Shown piece after piece: positions 1 through 8,928 of a stretch of DNA of 64,000 bases (the stretch's first letter is position 1; every line of letters begins with the position of its first letter). The position numbers and the translations under genes were made by a program. The stretch lies in the NCBI GenBank assembly GCA_951799425.1, contig OX637401.1, positions 31,297,780-31,361,779 on the forward strand, written 5' to 3'. The notes beneath the pieces were generated by a model, which saw only the letters and a program-made list of their open reading frames with translations, did no database searches and was not told where the DNA came from. This DNA is from Ilex aquifolium. Its lineage: Eukaryota; Streptophyta; Magnoliopsida; Aquifoliales; Aquifoliaceae.

Positions 1-1113
1 CAGTACCATCACCAGGATGTCCCCAATCAGTGGGATGAGAAGATTAAGGAGGTGCAAAACCAACTCGGTGACGCCCTCAACGCCATCAAGGCGCAAGCGC
101 CGACACCCGTGGATTACCTGGTAAGGCGCACTGACACACCTTTCACTGCTGAAATTGTCAACTACCCACTCCCTTCGAAATTCAAAATGCCCAACATCGA
201 CACCTTCGATGGCAATAGAGATCCCCTTGACCATCTGGACACCTACAAGTCCCTCATGCAACTCCATAATGTGCCTGAGGAGATCATGTGCCGAGCATTC
301 CCCACCACCTTGAAGGGGTCCGCTCGTCAATGGTTCTCCAAGCTCAGGCCTTCCTCCGTCTGTTCTTTCGAGGAGCTAAGCAGGTCTTTCGTCTCCCACT
401 TCATTGGGGGACGCCGCCATCAAAAGCCAGTGACCCACTTGCTCACCGTTAAGCAGGATAGGGATGAAAGCCTTCGTGACTACCTTGCTCGCTTCAATGA
501 GGAGGTGCTCCAGATCGATGAGTCGGATGACAAGGTAGCCATGGCTGCTTTCATCGCCGGCCTCCGAACATCCAGTTTCATGTTCTCAGTCATCAAGAAG
601 CCGCCCTCCAGTATGCCCGAGCTGCTGTCAAGGGCACAAAAGTACATAAACGCCGAGGATGTCACCAAGGCCAGACGAGGTGAGTCCTCCTATGGGGGTG
701 AGAAAAGAAAGGATATCCGCGAAGACATGAGCGAAGCAGAGAACAAAAGAAATAGGACAGAGAGAATCTCTGTCAGGGACCGTCTTGGTCCTCCACCTCT
801 GAGAGAGCTGCAAGCTCTCACGCCACTCAATGCCTCGGTGGAACACATCCTATTTCAGATACAGGATGACCCCGCACTCCGTTGGCCCGAAAAAATGAAA
901 TCCGCCCCAAATCACAGAAATCCCAGCAGGTACTGTCGCTTCCACTGCGACCATGGCCACGACACTGACGACTGCTTTGATCTTAAAAGGGAGATCGAAG
1001 AGCTCATACAGTGTGGCCACTTGAGGCAGTACGTTGCTGGCAGAGGACAAGTCCCGCCACCTGGTCGGGACCAGGATGATAGAAAACTCCAGCAACCCCT
1101 CGGAGAAATCTAG
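1..1113 (+). CDS. Gag polyprotein of Tat-like Ty3/gypsy element (5' end outside window)
   Basis: The frame is open from the first base of the window, so the true start lies upstream. A retrotransposon gag domain occupies roughly codons 70-190, with the typical LKGSARQWFSKLRP and SFEELSRSFVSHF stretches. Near the C-terminus (about 930-1020) is the Cys/His block of Tat/Athila gag proteins (YCRFHCDHGHDTDDC followed by LKREIEELI), which stands in for the usual CCHC knuckle. The frame closes at 1113 and pol does not follow. GC content is clearly higher here than in the surrounding DNA. The product would be a capsid/nucleocapsid precursor that packages element RNA. Assignment to gag is secure; the sub-lineage (Tat versus Athila) is inferred. 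Confidence 0.85.
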   Translation, partial: QYHHQDVPNQWDEKIKEVQNQLGDALNAIKAQAPTPVDYLVRRTDTPFTAEIVNYPLPSKFKMPNIDTFDGNRDPLDHLDTYKSLMQLHNVPEEIMCRAFPTTLKGSARQWFSKLRPSSVCSFEELSRSFVSHFIGGRRHQKPVTHLLTVKQDRDESLRDYLARFNEEVLQIDESDDKVAMAAFIAGLRTSSFMFSVIKKPPSSMPELLSRAQKYINAEDVTKARRGESSYGGEKRKDIREDMSEAENKRNRTERISVRDRLGPPPLRELQALTPLNASVEHILFQIQDDPALRWPEKMKSAPNHRNPSRYCRFHCDHGHDTDDCFDLKREIEELIQCGHLRQYVAGRGQVPPPGRDQDDRKLQQPLGEI

Positions 1114-1325
1114 ATGATCGCCTAAGGGCTAGGAGGAGGTGACTCCAACTTCACCAGGGAAGTCTTGGCCTACCCACGGGACACCAAGCACCTAAAGATC
1201 TTATCTATCCTTTATTAGTTGATTTACTTTGTTATTTGTTATTTTATGAAATAAAATTCTGCCAAGATTATTGTGTCCAAAATTATTTTGCTTTCCTAAA
1301 AATTTACAAACAGCCCCCAGCAGAG

Positions 1326-1690
1326 CAGTCGCCCAGACGAGAGGTCTCACCCTCTCCACCTTGGGTGCCCTCCATAATGCCAACAAGGGGTCTCGCCCTC
1401 TCTACCTTGGGCGCCCCAGGTGCCTAGACAAGGGGTATCACCCTCTCCACCTTGGGCACCCCCGTGATGCCGACGAAGGGTCTCGCCCTCTCCACCTTGA
1501 GTGCTCCCATGGTGTCGCCTAGACGAGGGGTCTCGCCCCCTCTCACCAGGCACCCAGCAGCAGACGCCCAATCTCAAGCACCCAGCCTCAGGCGCCCAAT
1601 CTCAGGCGCCCAAAAACAGGTGCCCAGCACCAGGTGCCCAGTCTCAGGCGTCTAGCCTCATGCGCCTAGCAGCTGATGCCCAACACAAGG
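1326..1690. repeat. Tandem minisatellites in the gypsy spacer
   Basis: About four to five diverged copies of a 45-60-bp unit built on GGTCTCGCCCTCTCCACCTT followed by GGGCGCCC lie at about 1340-1545. They are followed by short 12-13-bp repeats built on CAGGCGCCCAATCT to about 1690. No coding function is seen; open frames across this stretch are by-products of the repeats. Such internal tandem arrays are common in the non-coding spacers of Tat-lineage elements. Confidence 0.7.
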
Positions 1691-2150
1691 TGCCCAGCAG
1701 TAGGGGCCCACCAGGCGCCCAGCTCCTCAGCATCATCTCTCATCTCCTCCATCTCTATGGAGTGAGCCTCTGGCCTAGTAGCTCTCTCAAGTGCTACTCA
1801 AAGGTCAGCCTCAAGTTGAGCAGCCCCTTTCATGCGCTAGCCTCAACTTCTCAGCGGCATCCTCTCGTGCCTGTCGCTCGAGCCTTAACAGTTTCACGAC
1901 ATCCTCTCGTGCCTGCCGTGCAAGCTACGCGGCATCCTCTCGCGCCTGCCGCACAAACCTTAACTGCTCTTCAGCAGCCTCATGTGCCCGCCTCTCCGCT
2001 GCCTGGACATCAATTGTCTTCTTGATCTTCAGCGTATTTGTAAACGAGTAGGGCAAAGCAGCAGCCACCTATAGGCATTCAAAACCAAAAGTATAAAGAA
2101 AGAAAGCAAAGTACAAAGCTAAAGAGGAGGGCGGGACACACTTAGTAAGC
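1691..2150. other. Spacer of the gag-only element, no gene seen
   Basis: GC-rich spacer with a few degenerate repeats of CATCCTCTCGTGCCTG-type units (about 1858-1965), then a short A-rich stretch. No protein similarity is recognised in any frame. Confidence 0.5.
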
Positions 2151-2518
2151 CTCTGCTACGGCAGCCATCTCCCGAGACTACACGTAGCTCGGCCCCTATG
2201 ACTCTGCTCTCGCGCAAGTAGTCACCTCTGCTATGGCAGCCATCTCTCGAGACTACACGTAGCTCGGCCTCTATGACTCTGCTCTCGTGCACGTAGTCAC
2301 CAAGTAAGCCTCTGCTACGGCAGCTATCTCTCGAGACTATACGTAGCTCGGCCTATGACTTTGTTCTCGTGCACGTAGTCACCAAGTAAGCCTCTGCTAC
2401 GGCAGCCATCTCCCGAGACTACACGTAGCTCGGCCTCTATGACTCTGCTCTCGCGCAAGTAGTCACCCCTGCCACGGCAGTCATCTCCCGAGACTATACG
2501 TAGCTCGGTCTTAGCTCA
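2151..2518 (+). repeat. Five tandem copies of a 76-85-bp unit
   Basis: Five successive copies start at about 2151, 2226, 2311, 2392 and 2468. Each begins CCTCTGCTACGGCAGCCATC and contains GAGACTACACGTAGCTCGGC, with CACGTAGTCACC near its end; the last copy is short. Copies differ by small indels. ACGTAG and its inverse CTACGT occur in every unit, so each repeat could fold on itself. No coding potential is seen. Confidence 0.85.
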
Positions 2519-3020
2519 TGCGGCCCTCTCACGGGACATCCACAGCTCTCACGTTGCTCTCATACAAATAGTCTACCCCTCTCTCCAGGTAATCATGTTA
2601 AATATTTTAATGTTGAAATAACATTACTTTTTCCAGGCACACTGTTGAAGCTCGGGTCATCTGCAACCGAGCCACTACTAGTAGCAGGACAGTATATGGA
2701 GTTACAGTCCCCATAGGAGACCGCACAGGAGTCTCAACTCCTATAGCAGTACAAAAGCTAGCACAGAAGTCTCAGTCTCGAAAAGAGCGGGGCACCACCA
2801 GGACCCATCTCCCGGGAAGTAACTTGGCAATCGGACCTTCACCAAGAAGCACTGGGGGCATCAAACCTCGCCCTCTTGAGAGGAGAGGAGGGAAAGACAC
2901 CACCGTAGAAGTAGATAGAGTCCCCATATCAATATTCAGACGCATGGCATCCCCCAAACACAGCATCCTCCACCGTCGCCCAAGACAAAGAAAAAAGTGA
3001 GAAAGAGGCCAGTGCCCAAG
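2519..3020. other. Spacer of the gag-only element, no gene seen
   Basis: Moderately GC-rich spacer with no recognisable protein, RNA gene or strong repeat. It links the tandem array to the A-rich repeats. Confidence 0.4.
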
Positions 3021-3434
3021 GAGGCAACAAAAAAAAAAAAAAAAAAAAAATTGGTATCATGCACGCCCAAGTGGGCAGCGCCCAAGCCAAAGGAAAAAGA
3101 AAAAGAAAAAAAAAATGAGAGGACAAGGAGGCGGCGCCCAGGCAGACCAAGAGAAAAAAAAAAAAAAAATTGAACAGTGCACGCCCAAGAGGGCGACGCC
3201 CAAGCCAGCAAAAAAAAAAAATTTTGTACCATGCACGCCCAAGAGGGCGGCGCCCAGCAAAGGAAGAAAGAAAAAGAAAAAAAAAAAAAAAAGAGTGAAG
3301 GAGCCCACGCCCAAGGCAAGGGAGAAGAAGGAAAAAGAAAAAAAAAAAATTTTTGAAAAATCAAAAATTGTGGGCGGCGCCCAATCAGCAAAAAAAAAAA
3401 AAAAAAAGTTGAAAAGTCAAAGTTAGTAGGCTAA

Positions 3435-3477
<43 letters not shown>

Positions 3478-3500
3478 AATATATATATTCTCTATCTGAT
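3020..3500. repeat. A-rich tandem repeats and TA microsatellite
   Basis: Alternating blocks of poly-A (10-20 bases) and CACGCCCAAGAGGGCGRCGC-like units, four to five copies from 3020 to 3415, followed by an AT dinucleotide run at about 3438-3490. Frames through this part encode only low-complexity lysine-rich or phenylalanine-rich peptides and are not genes. This is still internal sequence of the gypsy element, upstream of its polypurine tract. Confidence 0.75.
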
Positions 3501-3643
3501 ATCAAAAAATTTAGTGAATCTCCAAAAATGAAAAGATACCGGGGAAAGCAAGAAAATTCAGACTCACTCCGATGAAGACGAAGCACATGCCCACGACCCT
3601 TTCCTCTCGCAAAAAGTCAGAGGCTCGGGGCATGGGGGGCAAA

Positions 3644-4643
3644 TGATGAGTCCGGATTTTACTGGGCTAGGCCCAATCCAAATAAAGTCGAAAGCCCAAA
3701 GGAAAGTCCAGATCGAAGCCGGATCAGCCCATTGAACAAAGGACCAAGGAGAGGACACCGAAGGATCGAGGGTTAGAACCCTTGGGCGCCGCCTAGGCCG
3801 GCCCCCTTGGGCGCAGCCCATGGCAGCCCTATGGGCTTGCCATGGTCTCCTCCTTCGGACCCTTGACTCCGAGGTCCTCCAAAGTCCTCCTTCGGACCCT
3901 TGACTCCGAGGTCCTCCAAAGTCCTCCTACGGACCCTTGACTCCGATGCCTCACAAGCTCAAGTACCAAGCTGCACCAACTCAAGGCCGAACACCAAAGG
4001 AGAGGGCAAGGCACCTAGGGCGCCGCCCATGCCTCCTCTAAGTGGGCGCCGCCCACCTCTTGCTCCCTTGGCTTCTCCCCATTGCTCCTCTTCATGCCTT
4101 AGTGCAACCTCAAGACTAATGCACATCCAAGCCTACTCCGAAGCAAGCCTAAGGTCAAGACAAGGATTGAAGTCCTACCTCGTTGGGAGTCTTCCTCCGA
4201 TTGAATAGGAGCACGAGGGAGAGAAAGGCGGGATATGGAAATCTACTCTTACCATAACTCTACTTACCAAAGAAGTCCACTCCTACCATATTTGTACTTA
4301 CCAAATTCACGGGAGACTTCTTCCTCACGTCACCGCCTCACCGCCTTGGTGAGCCTATATAATGTAAACCCTCACTGTATAAAGGGCATGACACTCACGA
4401 GTCTCGAACTACTCTCTCTCTCTCAAAAAGCATTGTAAACTCTCCGGAGTACCACCGTTGATCAATAAAACACCTAAGGCCACCGTCGCCGTTCGAAGAG
4501 TGGACGTAGGTCGTCTGAGACCGAACCACTATAGATCTCCAGTGTTGACCTATATTTACTGTTTTGCCACTGATTGTCATTGATTGCTCATTAATCACTC
4601 TTGTGACTGTTGATCTCGCACCATACGATTTTGTGCATCATCA
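3644..4643 (+). repeat. 3' LTR of the gag-only gypsy element
   Basis: About 1 kb, starting TGATGAGTCC directly after a purine-rich tract and ending ...GTGCATCA(TCA). TG...CA ends and matching inverted termini (TGATGA/TCATCA) define it; the exact right end is 4640 or 4643. A TATA-type promoter candidate (GTATAAAGGG) lies at about 4377. A 38-40-bp direct repeat built on CTCCTTCGGACCCTTGACTC is present two to three times at about 3848-3945. The 5' LTR is outside the window, so the LTRs cannot be compared for dating. Confidence 0.7.
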
Positions 4644-5152
4644 GTAGTGTTGTTTGTCGTGATGGTGTTGGGAGGGCAGGGTGTGGATCCATCGATGTAC
4701 CCAATGAGGTCATATCCAATTAATAGAGTTTCAAACTGCAATTTCCAGGAGATATAATTGGAGGAGGTGAGTTTGAGAGGTGCTTGAGGTGAGATGTTTA
4801 TGGTGATAAGGGGAGCCTCAAGATTTTGAGGGCTAGCAGCAAGAGTAGTGTTGGAGGAATCTGATGGAGTGGTCATCCTGTGTTGGACAGTAAGGAAGAA
4901 AAGAAAAATAATGAGGAAAAAAAAATTAATGGAGAATCGTTGTGTGCTCTGATACCATGTAGATTTTAGATGTAATAGTGAAATGCTGAATCTTTTCATT
5001 AATCAAGGTAGAGTATATATACACTGAAAAGAGAACTAAATCACTCCTAAATACAAGGAGGAGTCCTAGTCTCAAGGAAGACTCAACAATACTGGTAATT
5101 ACAAGGAGAGATTTGAATTTGAATAATATTCTGATAACTGATACAATCTACA
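4641..5152 (-). mobile_element. Ty1/copia element, 5' end fragment
   Basis: Reading on the minus strand: a 195-bp LTR (5152 down to 4958) with perfect 8-bp terminal inverted repeats TGTAGATT/AATCTACA, then a primer-binding site complementary to initiator-Met tRNA (TGGTATCAGAGC, about 4957-4945), then the start of a copia gag. The gag start is recognised by PLKLTSSNYISWKLQFETLL and GYIDGSTPCPP, typical of copia proteins. The remainder is cut off by the gypsy element that starts to the left at about 4640. Only the 5' end is in view; it is an old, inactive fragment in this window. Confidence 0.8.
4958..5152 (-). repeat. LTR of the copia element
   Basis: A 195-bp LTR bounded by TGTAGATT and AATCTACA, directly next to the initiator-Met primer-binding site. 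It contains an AT-rich TATATATA motif at about 5016 that could be part of its promoter on the minus strand. The partner LTR is not in the window. Confidence 0.75.
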
Positions 5153-6005
5153 TGCTGATGGCAATGCCATCGTTCCCAAAAAAATGTGAAGGTCTAGTCT
5201 AGTCATCTTGACAGGCATATAATGGACTAAGACTCTAACCAGAAAGGTTCCTAATGCACATTCCTTAGGCAAACCTCCACAACATGGCATATTGCATAAA
5301 TTTCTTCTTTCCAAATTATTGTCCACTAGTTGTCTTCTGGTAGATACAGTTCTCTATCAATATGTTTTTTATTCAAATTTTTTCTTGATAGATCATTTAC
5401 CATCAATGAATAAAGGACTCACTTGCATTTAATGGTCTCACTTAAATGTACGATAGGTAATCCACCAAAAAAAAAAAAGTTGAAGAGAAAACATATTGAA
5501 GAGAAACTCACCACTCTCCCTATAAATCCAAAAGGGGATGGGTGATAAAACTAGCTAGCACAACTACAATAGTTTCATTTGCTACTGAATCCTCTATCTT
5601 CACTTTTCTTTTCAAAGGATTTGAAAAAGAGTAAACATTAAGCCCTAGATGAGGAATAAAACAAAACAACTCTGAATAAACTCTAAACCACATATTTACT
5701 GTCTCAAAGGGACAATAGGAAGAGGAAGTAGTTGGCATAGATTTTGTTAATAATCAAGACCCTTTACAGATTATACACTGAATCCTTCAGGCCCGGAATT
5801 CAATGAATCAATGGTTAACTATCTTTTTTTAGTGGTTGTCATACACAGATAAGTTCGTGTTTTCTCTTTAGAGAGAAGGTTCTCAAAAAAGCCTCTTCAG
5901 CCCCAATGAGGGTCAATAATCAGAATCAATTAAAAGGGAAAAGCCCAATATATAATGCTAATTTGTTGTCGAAGTCGTTAGTGCCTAAAGTTCGTTTATC
6001 CAAAA
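5153..6005. other. Intergenic, no gene seen
   Basis: AT-rich DNA between the copia LTR and the RPL29 promoter. No protein similarity, RNA gene or clear repeat is recognised; short open frames have no recognisable features. Confidence 0.5.
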
Positions 6006-6011
6006 AATCTT

Positions 6012-6229
6012 AAGGCCGAGGCCCAAAGGGTAATGTTGTCATGGACCTCTAAATTCGACGACCTTGACTGAAAAGGCCGAGGCCCAAAAGGGTAATGTTG
6101 TCATTACGTACATCAGAATCAAGAACTAGGGTTCAGAAAGAACTCTCATTAAGGCCCAAACCCTTCTTCGCCACTCTCTTTCTCGTTCTGAAAACCCTAA
6201 CTCCTCCTCCACTGCCTCTCAGCAACAAG
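6012..6229 (+). promoter_or_regulatory. RPL29 promoter/5'UTR with duplicated site II module and telo-box
   Basis: A 31-32-bp module (AAGGCCGAGGCCCAAA then GGGTAATGTTGTCAT) occurs twice, at 6012-6042 and 6073-6104. Each copy holds a GGCCCA core, the reverse complement of the site II element TGGGCC/Y. A third GGCCCAAA is at 6153-6160. A telo-box AAACCCTAA lies at 6192-6200 and a near match (CTAGGGTTC) at 6127-6135. Site II plus telo-box is the standard promoter signature of plant ribosomal-protein genes (family knowledge), so this supports co-ordinated expression with translation genes. The transcription start is probably between about 6105 and 6180; no strong TATA box is obvious. Confidence 0.7.
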
Positions 6230-6338
6230 GTATGTTCTCTCTGCGTATATATAATCGAAACCCTCAGTTTAAATTGGTTGATTGATTTTGATTTACTTCG
6301 TTCTCTGTCCCTTTTGAACAGCTTCTGTAAGAGAAGAG

Positions 6339-6652
6339 ATGGCGAAGTCAAAGAATCACACGGCTCACAACCAGTCACACAAGGCTCACAGGAACGGGAT
6401 TAAGAAGCCCAGAAAGCACCGCCACACTTCCACCAAAGGGGTTCGTGCTCGTTTTGATTCGACGCATACATATATGTTTGTATAGATTTTTTTTTTTTTT
6501 GTGAAACTGTCTGTGCCGATGTGTTCAAAGTTCAAACTATTGATTTATATTTTTTCGACATTTGTTAGATGGATCCGAAGTTTTTGAGGAACCAGAGGTA
6601 CGCAAGGAAGCACAACAACAAGAGCGGTGAATCAGCCACCGAAGAAGAGTAG
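6339..6652 (+). CDS. RPL29: 60S ribosomal protein L29 (eL29)
   Basis: Encodes a 61-aa basic protein of the cytosolic large ribosomal subunit. Coding exon 1 is 6339-6440 (34 codons, [20 protein letters not shown] start); the intron 6441-6568 has GT/AG ends; exon 2 is 6569-6652 (27 codons plus TAG), starting [15 protein letters not shown]. This matches plant eL29 in length and along its whole sequence. A second intron lies in the 5'UTR (6230-6321, GTATGT...ACAG), common in plant ribosomal-protein genes and often a boost to expression. The protein is rich in Lys, Arg and His, fitting rRNA binding, and ends in an acidic EEE tail. It has no operon-like partner; the nearest gene, ptLPD, is convergent. 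No defects are seen, so it is very probably functional. Confidence 0.95.
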
Positions 6653-6740
6653 ACTATGTGCATCTACGTCTGAATCTCAAATGGCATTCGTATCAGTGTT
6701 TTGATCTCTGTTTAGGTTTTTGATTTTATGTTTTACTTTC

Positions 6741-7087
6741 AGCTGCTGGAAGTAAATTACTGTGACGTTGAGCAAGTAATTTTCTTGGTTATGGAACTAT
6801 TTTAATATCAAATTCTACTGTGGGTTGAACTTAATTTGTTATCATGAGTATACTTCGTCGTTATTTTCTGAAATGCTATTCTTTATGGCTCGTTGATAGT
6901 GATCAATAGGTTGTATTGATAGTGATCAATAGGTTGTGATCCCAGCTGCTGGAAGTATAGCACTGTGACTTTGAGAAAGTAATTTTCTTTGTTATGGGGA
7001 CTATTTTAATATCAGATTCTACTGTGGGTTGCACTTAATTTGTTATTATGAGTATAGTCGGTTGTTATTTTCTGAAATGCTATTGTT
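6741..7087 (+). repeat. 145-bp direct duplication downstream of RPL29
   Basis: About 145 bp starting CAGCTGCTGGAAGTA occurs at 6741-6886 and again at 6942-7087 with roughly 90 percent identity. Between the copies a 21-bp unit (TGATAGTGATCAATAGGTTG) is itself repeated in tandem at about 6895-6936. The first copy is probably within or close to the RPL29 3'UTR, so the duplication may add alternative 3' end signals. Confidence 0.8.
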
Positions 7088-8230
7088 TCTGTACAGGATT
7101 AACTTTGAAGCACTCATTGTTAGTGCTTGCTTTGAATCTTATGCTTGTCTCTTTTAATGGCCATTCTTTTCAATTACCTGGTCATGACAAGTATGTTCAT
7201 GTGTTGTCCAGTGTTGGAGAATCGTGTTGAAAATCATCACCCCTATTATGAGCAATCTAACAGTTCTCTGTATAGGCACACCTGAATGTTTCGGTTACTT
7301 GCTGAATTCTCATGCACTGCTTCGAATGCTAGGTACTTTTGGAGATGGTGGGTGGATTTTGATTTATTGGACCTCTATCTTTCAGTGATTTTGCAATTAA
7401 TTTAGGCATTTATATGCTATTTTCTTTCTTTGTTTCATCAAAGAACAATAGGTTGTAATTGCCATATGGTTGTGTTTTGTACATGTCTTTAGGTTGTTGA
7501 ATTTGCTTAAAATTAACTACCTAACCACAGTTTGATGGATACCTTGGGGATAGTGCTTTATTGCCCGAGTTAATCTATTGCTGTATTGATTGCAATGCTA
7601 CGGGGTTTATTGCTGTTTTCGTGGCCTTGCATTATAAATGTTGAGATGACTTATGAAGCAGTTTGGGGTATTAGTGTCATGATCGATTGTCATCCAGCCA
7701 AAGCATAATGTAGATGCTCTTTCTTCTTCATCATCACTGTTTACGACCTAAGATTCTATTTTATCATCAATTCAATCCCCGTTGTCTACCCCTAAATGAC
7801 GTGTTTATAATGTACAGGAAGACAAGTCTATGTAACCTAAAAAAAGAATTTTCGATATCATAGCGTCATCCATATGTATATTGTTTGCGGTTCATCATAA
7901 ACAATGATATGATGATCAGTTCCATCATAAGTCTTGGCTGTTTGTTCCTGGCCATTCAGTTTCCGGGTTGAATCTACAGCTTTCTATCCCACATCATCAA
8001 TCCAAATTACTGTAGTACCTAAAAGGAGCACATTCATATCATACTTTTATTTTTATTCAATCATGACGGGGCATAAAAAATTCAATGATTTTACACTTCG
8101 CTTTCCTACACTACTTCAACATACACAGCTAAATTATAGGTCCTAGAGTTTATCAAATATCCGATAACTTTGATTGTCACGTCAAGTAGTGTAAAAGAAA
8201 GGGCGAGTTCACGTCATTATTCTAAAAAAA
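7088..8230. other. Intergenic, no gene seen
   Basis: AT-rich DNA between the RPL29 3' region and a MITE. I see no gene; frames are short and without recognisable features. Confidence 0.5.
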
Positions 8231-8500
8231 TTAAGAAAATTTCATTTTATCCTTTCAAAAATACAAAAATTCTCAGTTTATCCTCTGAATAATTAATTTG
8301 TTTACATTGACCCCTCAAAAAAATAAAAAACGTTACAATATGGTCTATCATCTTATTTTTTTGTTGACGATCAAACAAAAATGAGACAATGAACCGCATT
8401 AAAATGTTTTTATTTCTTTGAGAGCACTGTGAAAAAAATTAATCATTCAGGGGACAAACTAAGAATTTTTGTATCTTTCAGGGAGTAAAATGAGATTTAA
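8231..8500. mobile_element. Long-TIR MITE (270 bp)
   Basis: The two ends are inverted copies over about 60 bp (left TTTCATTTTATCC...ATACAAAAATTCTCAGTTT; right the imperfect complement ending AAATGAGATTTAA). The centre has no coding capacity. The layout, mostly inverted repeats with a short centre, fits a non-autonomous DNA transposon of MULE or similar type. No target duplication could be fixed with confidence. It lies about 430 bp beyond the ptLPD stop codon, close to or in its 3' flank. Confidence 0.65.
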
Positions 8501-8928
8501 GCAAAATAATTTGTTTTTTTTATTAGTTCGATTTATTATTATTATTATTTTGCAATCAATAGCTGCATGTAATTCAAATCAAGAAAAAAGTGAAACGAAT
8601 AACTTGCAACAATTCTCATGATGTTTAGAGATAAAATTCCTGGCAGACTCTGTTAAATGGCTTTCTTTAGGACAGTAAAAACAACTCCTTTCAATAAACC
8701 ATGGTAATAGGGAGGGTGATCAATACCAACATCTCGGCGAGGACTTCAAAAACAAGCCCAAACACACCCAATTAAAAATTCTATTAGCATATCTCTCAAC
8801 ATTTTGTTCCTTCTCCTTTTGTGGCAGGGAGGATGATTATTTCCCTCGTTGTATGACGTGCAGTCCCTTGACACTACCTAATACATTCAAATTTCTTCAA
8901 AAATGTTACACCGGGAGTGTTCAACGCT

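Larger units (their letters stand above)
1..4643 (+). mobile_element. Ty3/gypsy (Tat-like) gag-only LTR element, 3' part
   Basis: The left edge of the window cuts this element, so its 5' LTR is not visible. In order it shows a gag reading frame (to 1113), about 2.5 kb of repeat-rich non-coding DNA, a purine-rich tract (about 3621-3643) and a 3' LTR (3644 to about 4640/4643) that starts TGATGA and ends TCATCA. No protease, reverse transcriptase, RNase H or integrase similarity is seen between gag and the LTR. That organisation fits non-autonomous elements such as TR-GAG or LARD-like members of the Tat/Athila group, which rely on pol from relatives (family knowledge). It is inserted in a copia element on the opposite strand, so it is the younger of the two. 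It looks non-autonomous by design rather than merely decayed, but without the 5' LTR its age cannot be estimated. Confidence 0.8.

Noticed and set aside
1236-2051. Several overlapping open frames with repeated SRPLHL/APAAQ-type peptides
   Set aside because: They follow minisatellite units in three frames at once, so they are repeat by-products.
3115-3426. Lysine-rich open frame and matching Phe-rich frames on the other strand
   Set aside because: Produced by poly-A tandem repeats in the gypsy spacer; no codon structure of a gene.
3900-4438. Open frames in the LTR of the gag-only element
   Set aside because: They lie inside the LTR and overlap its promoter region; no similarity to proteins.
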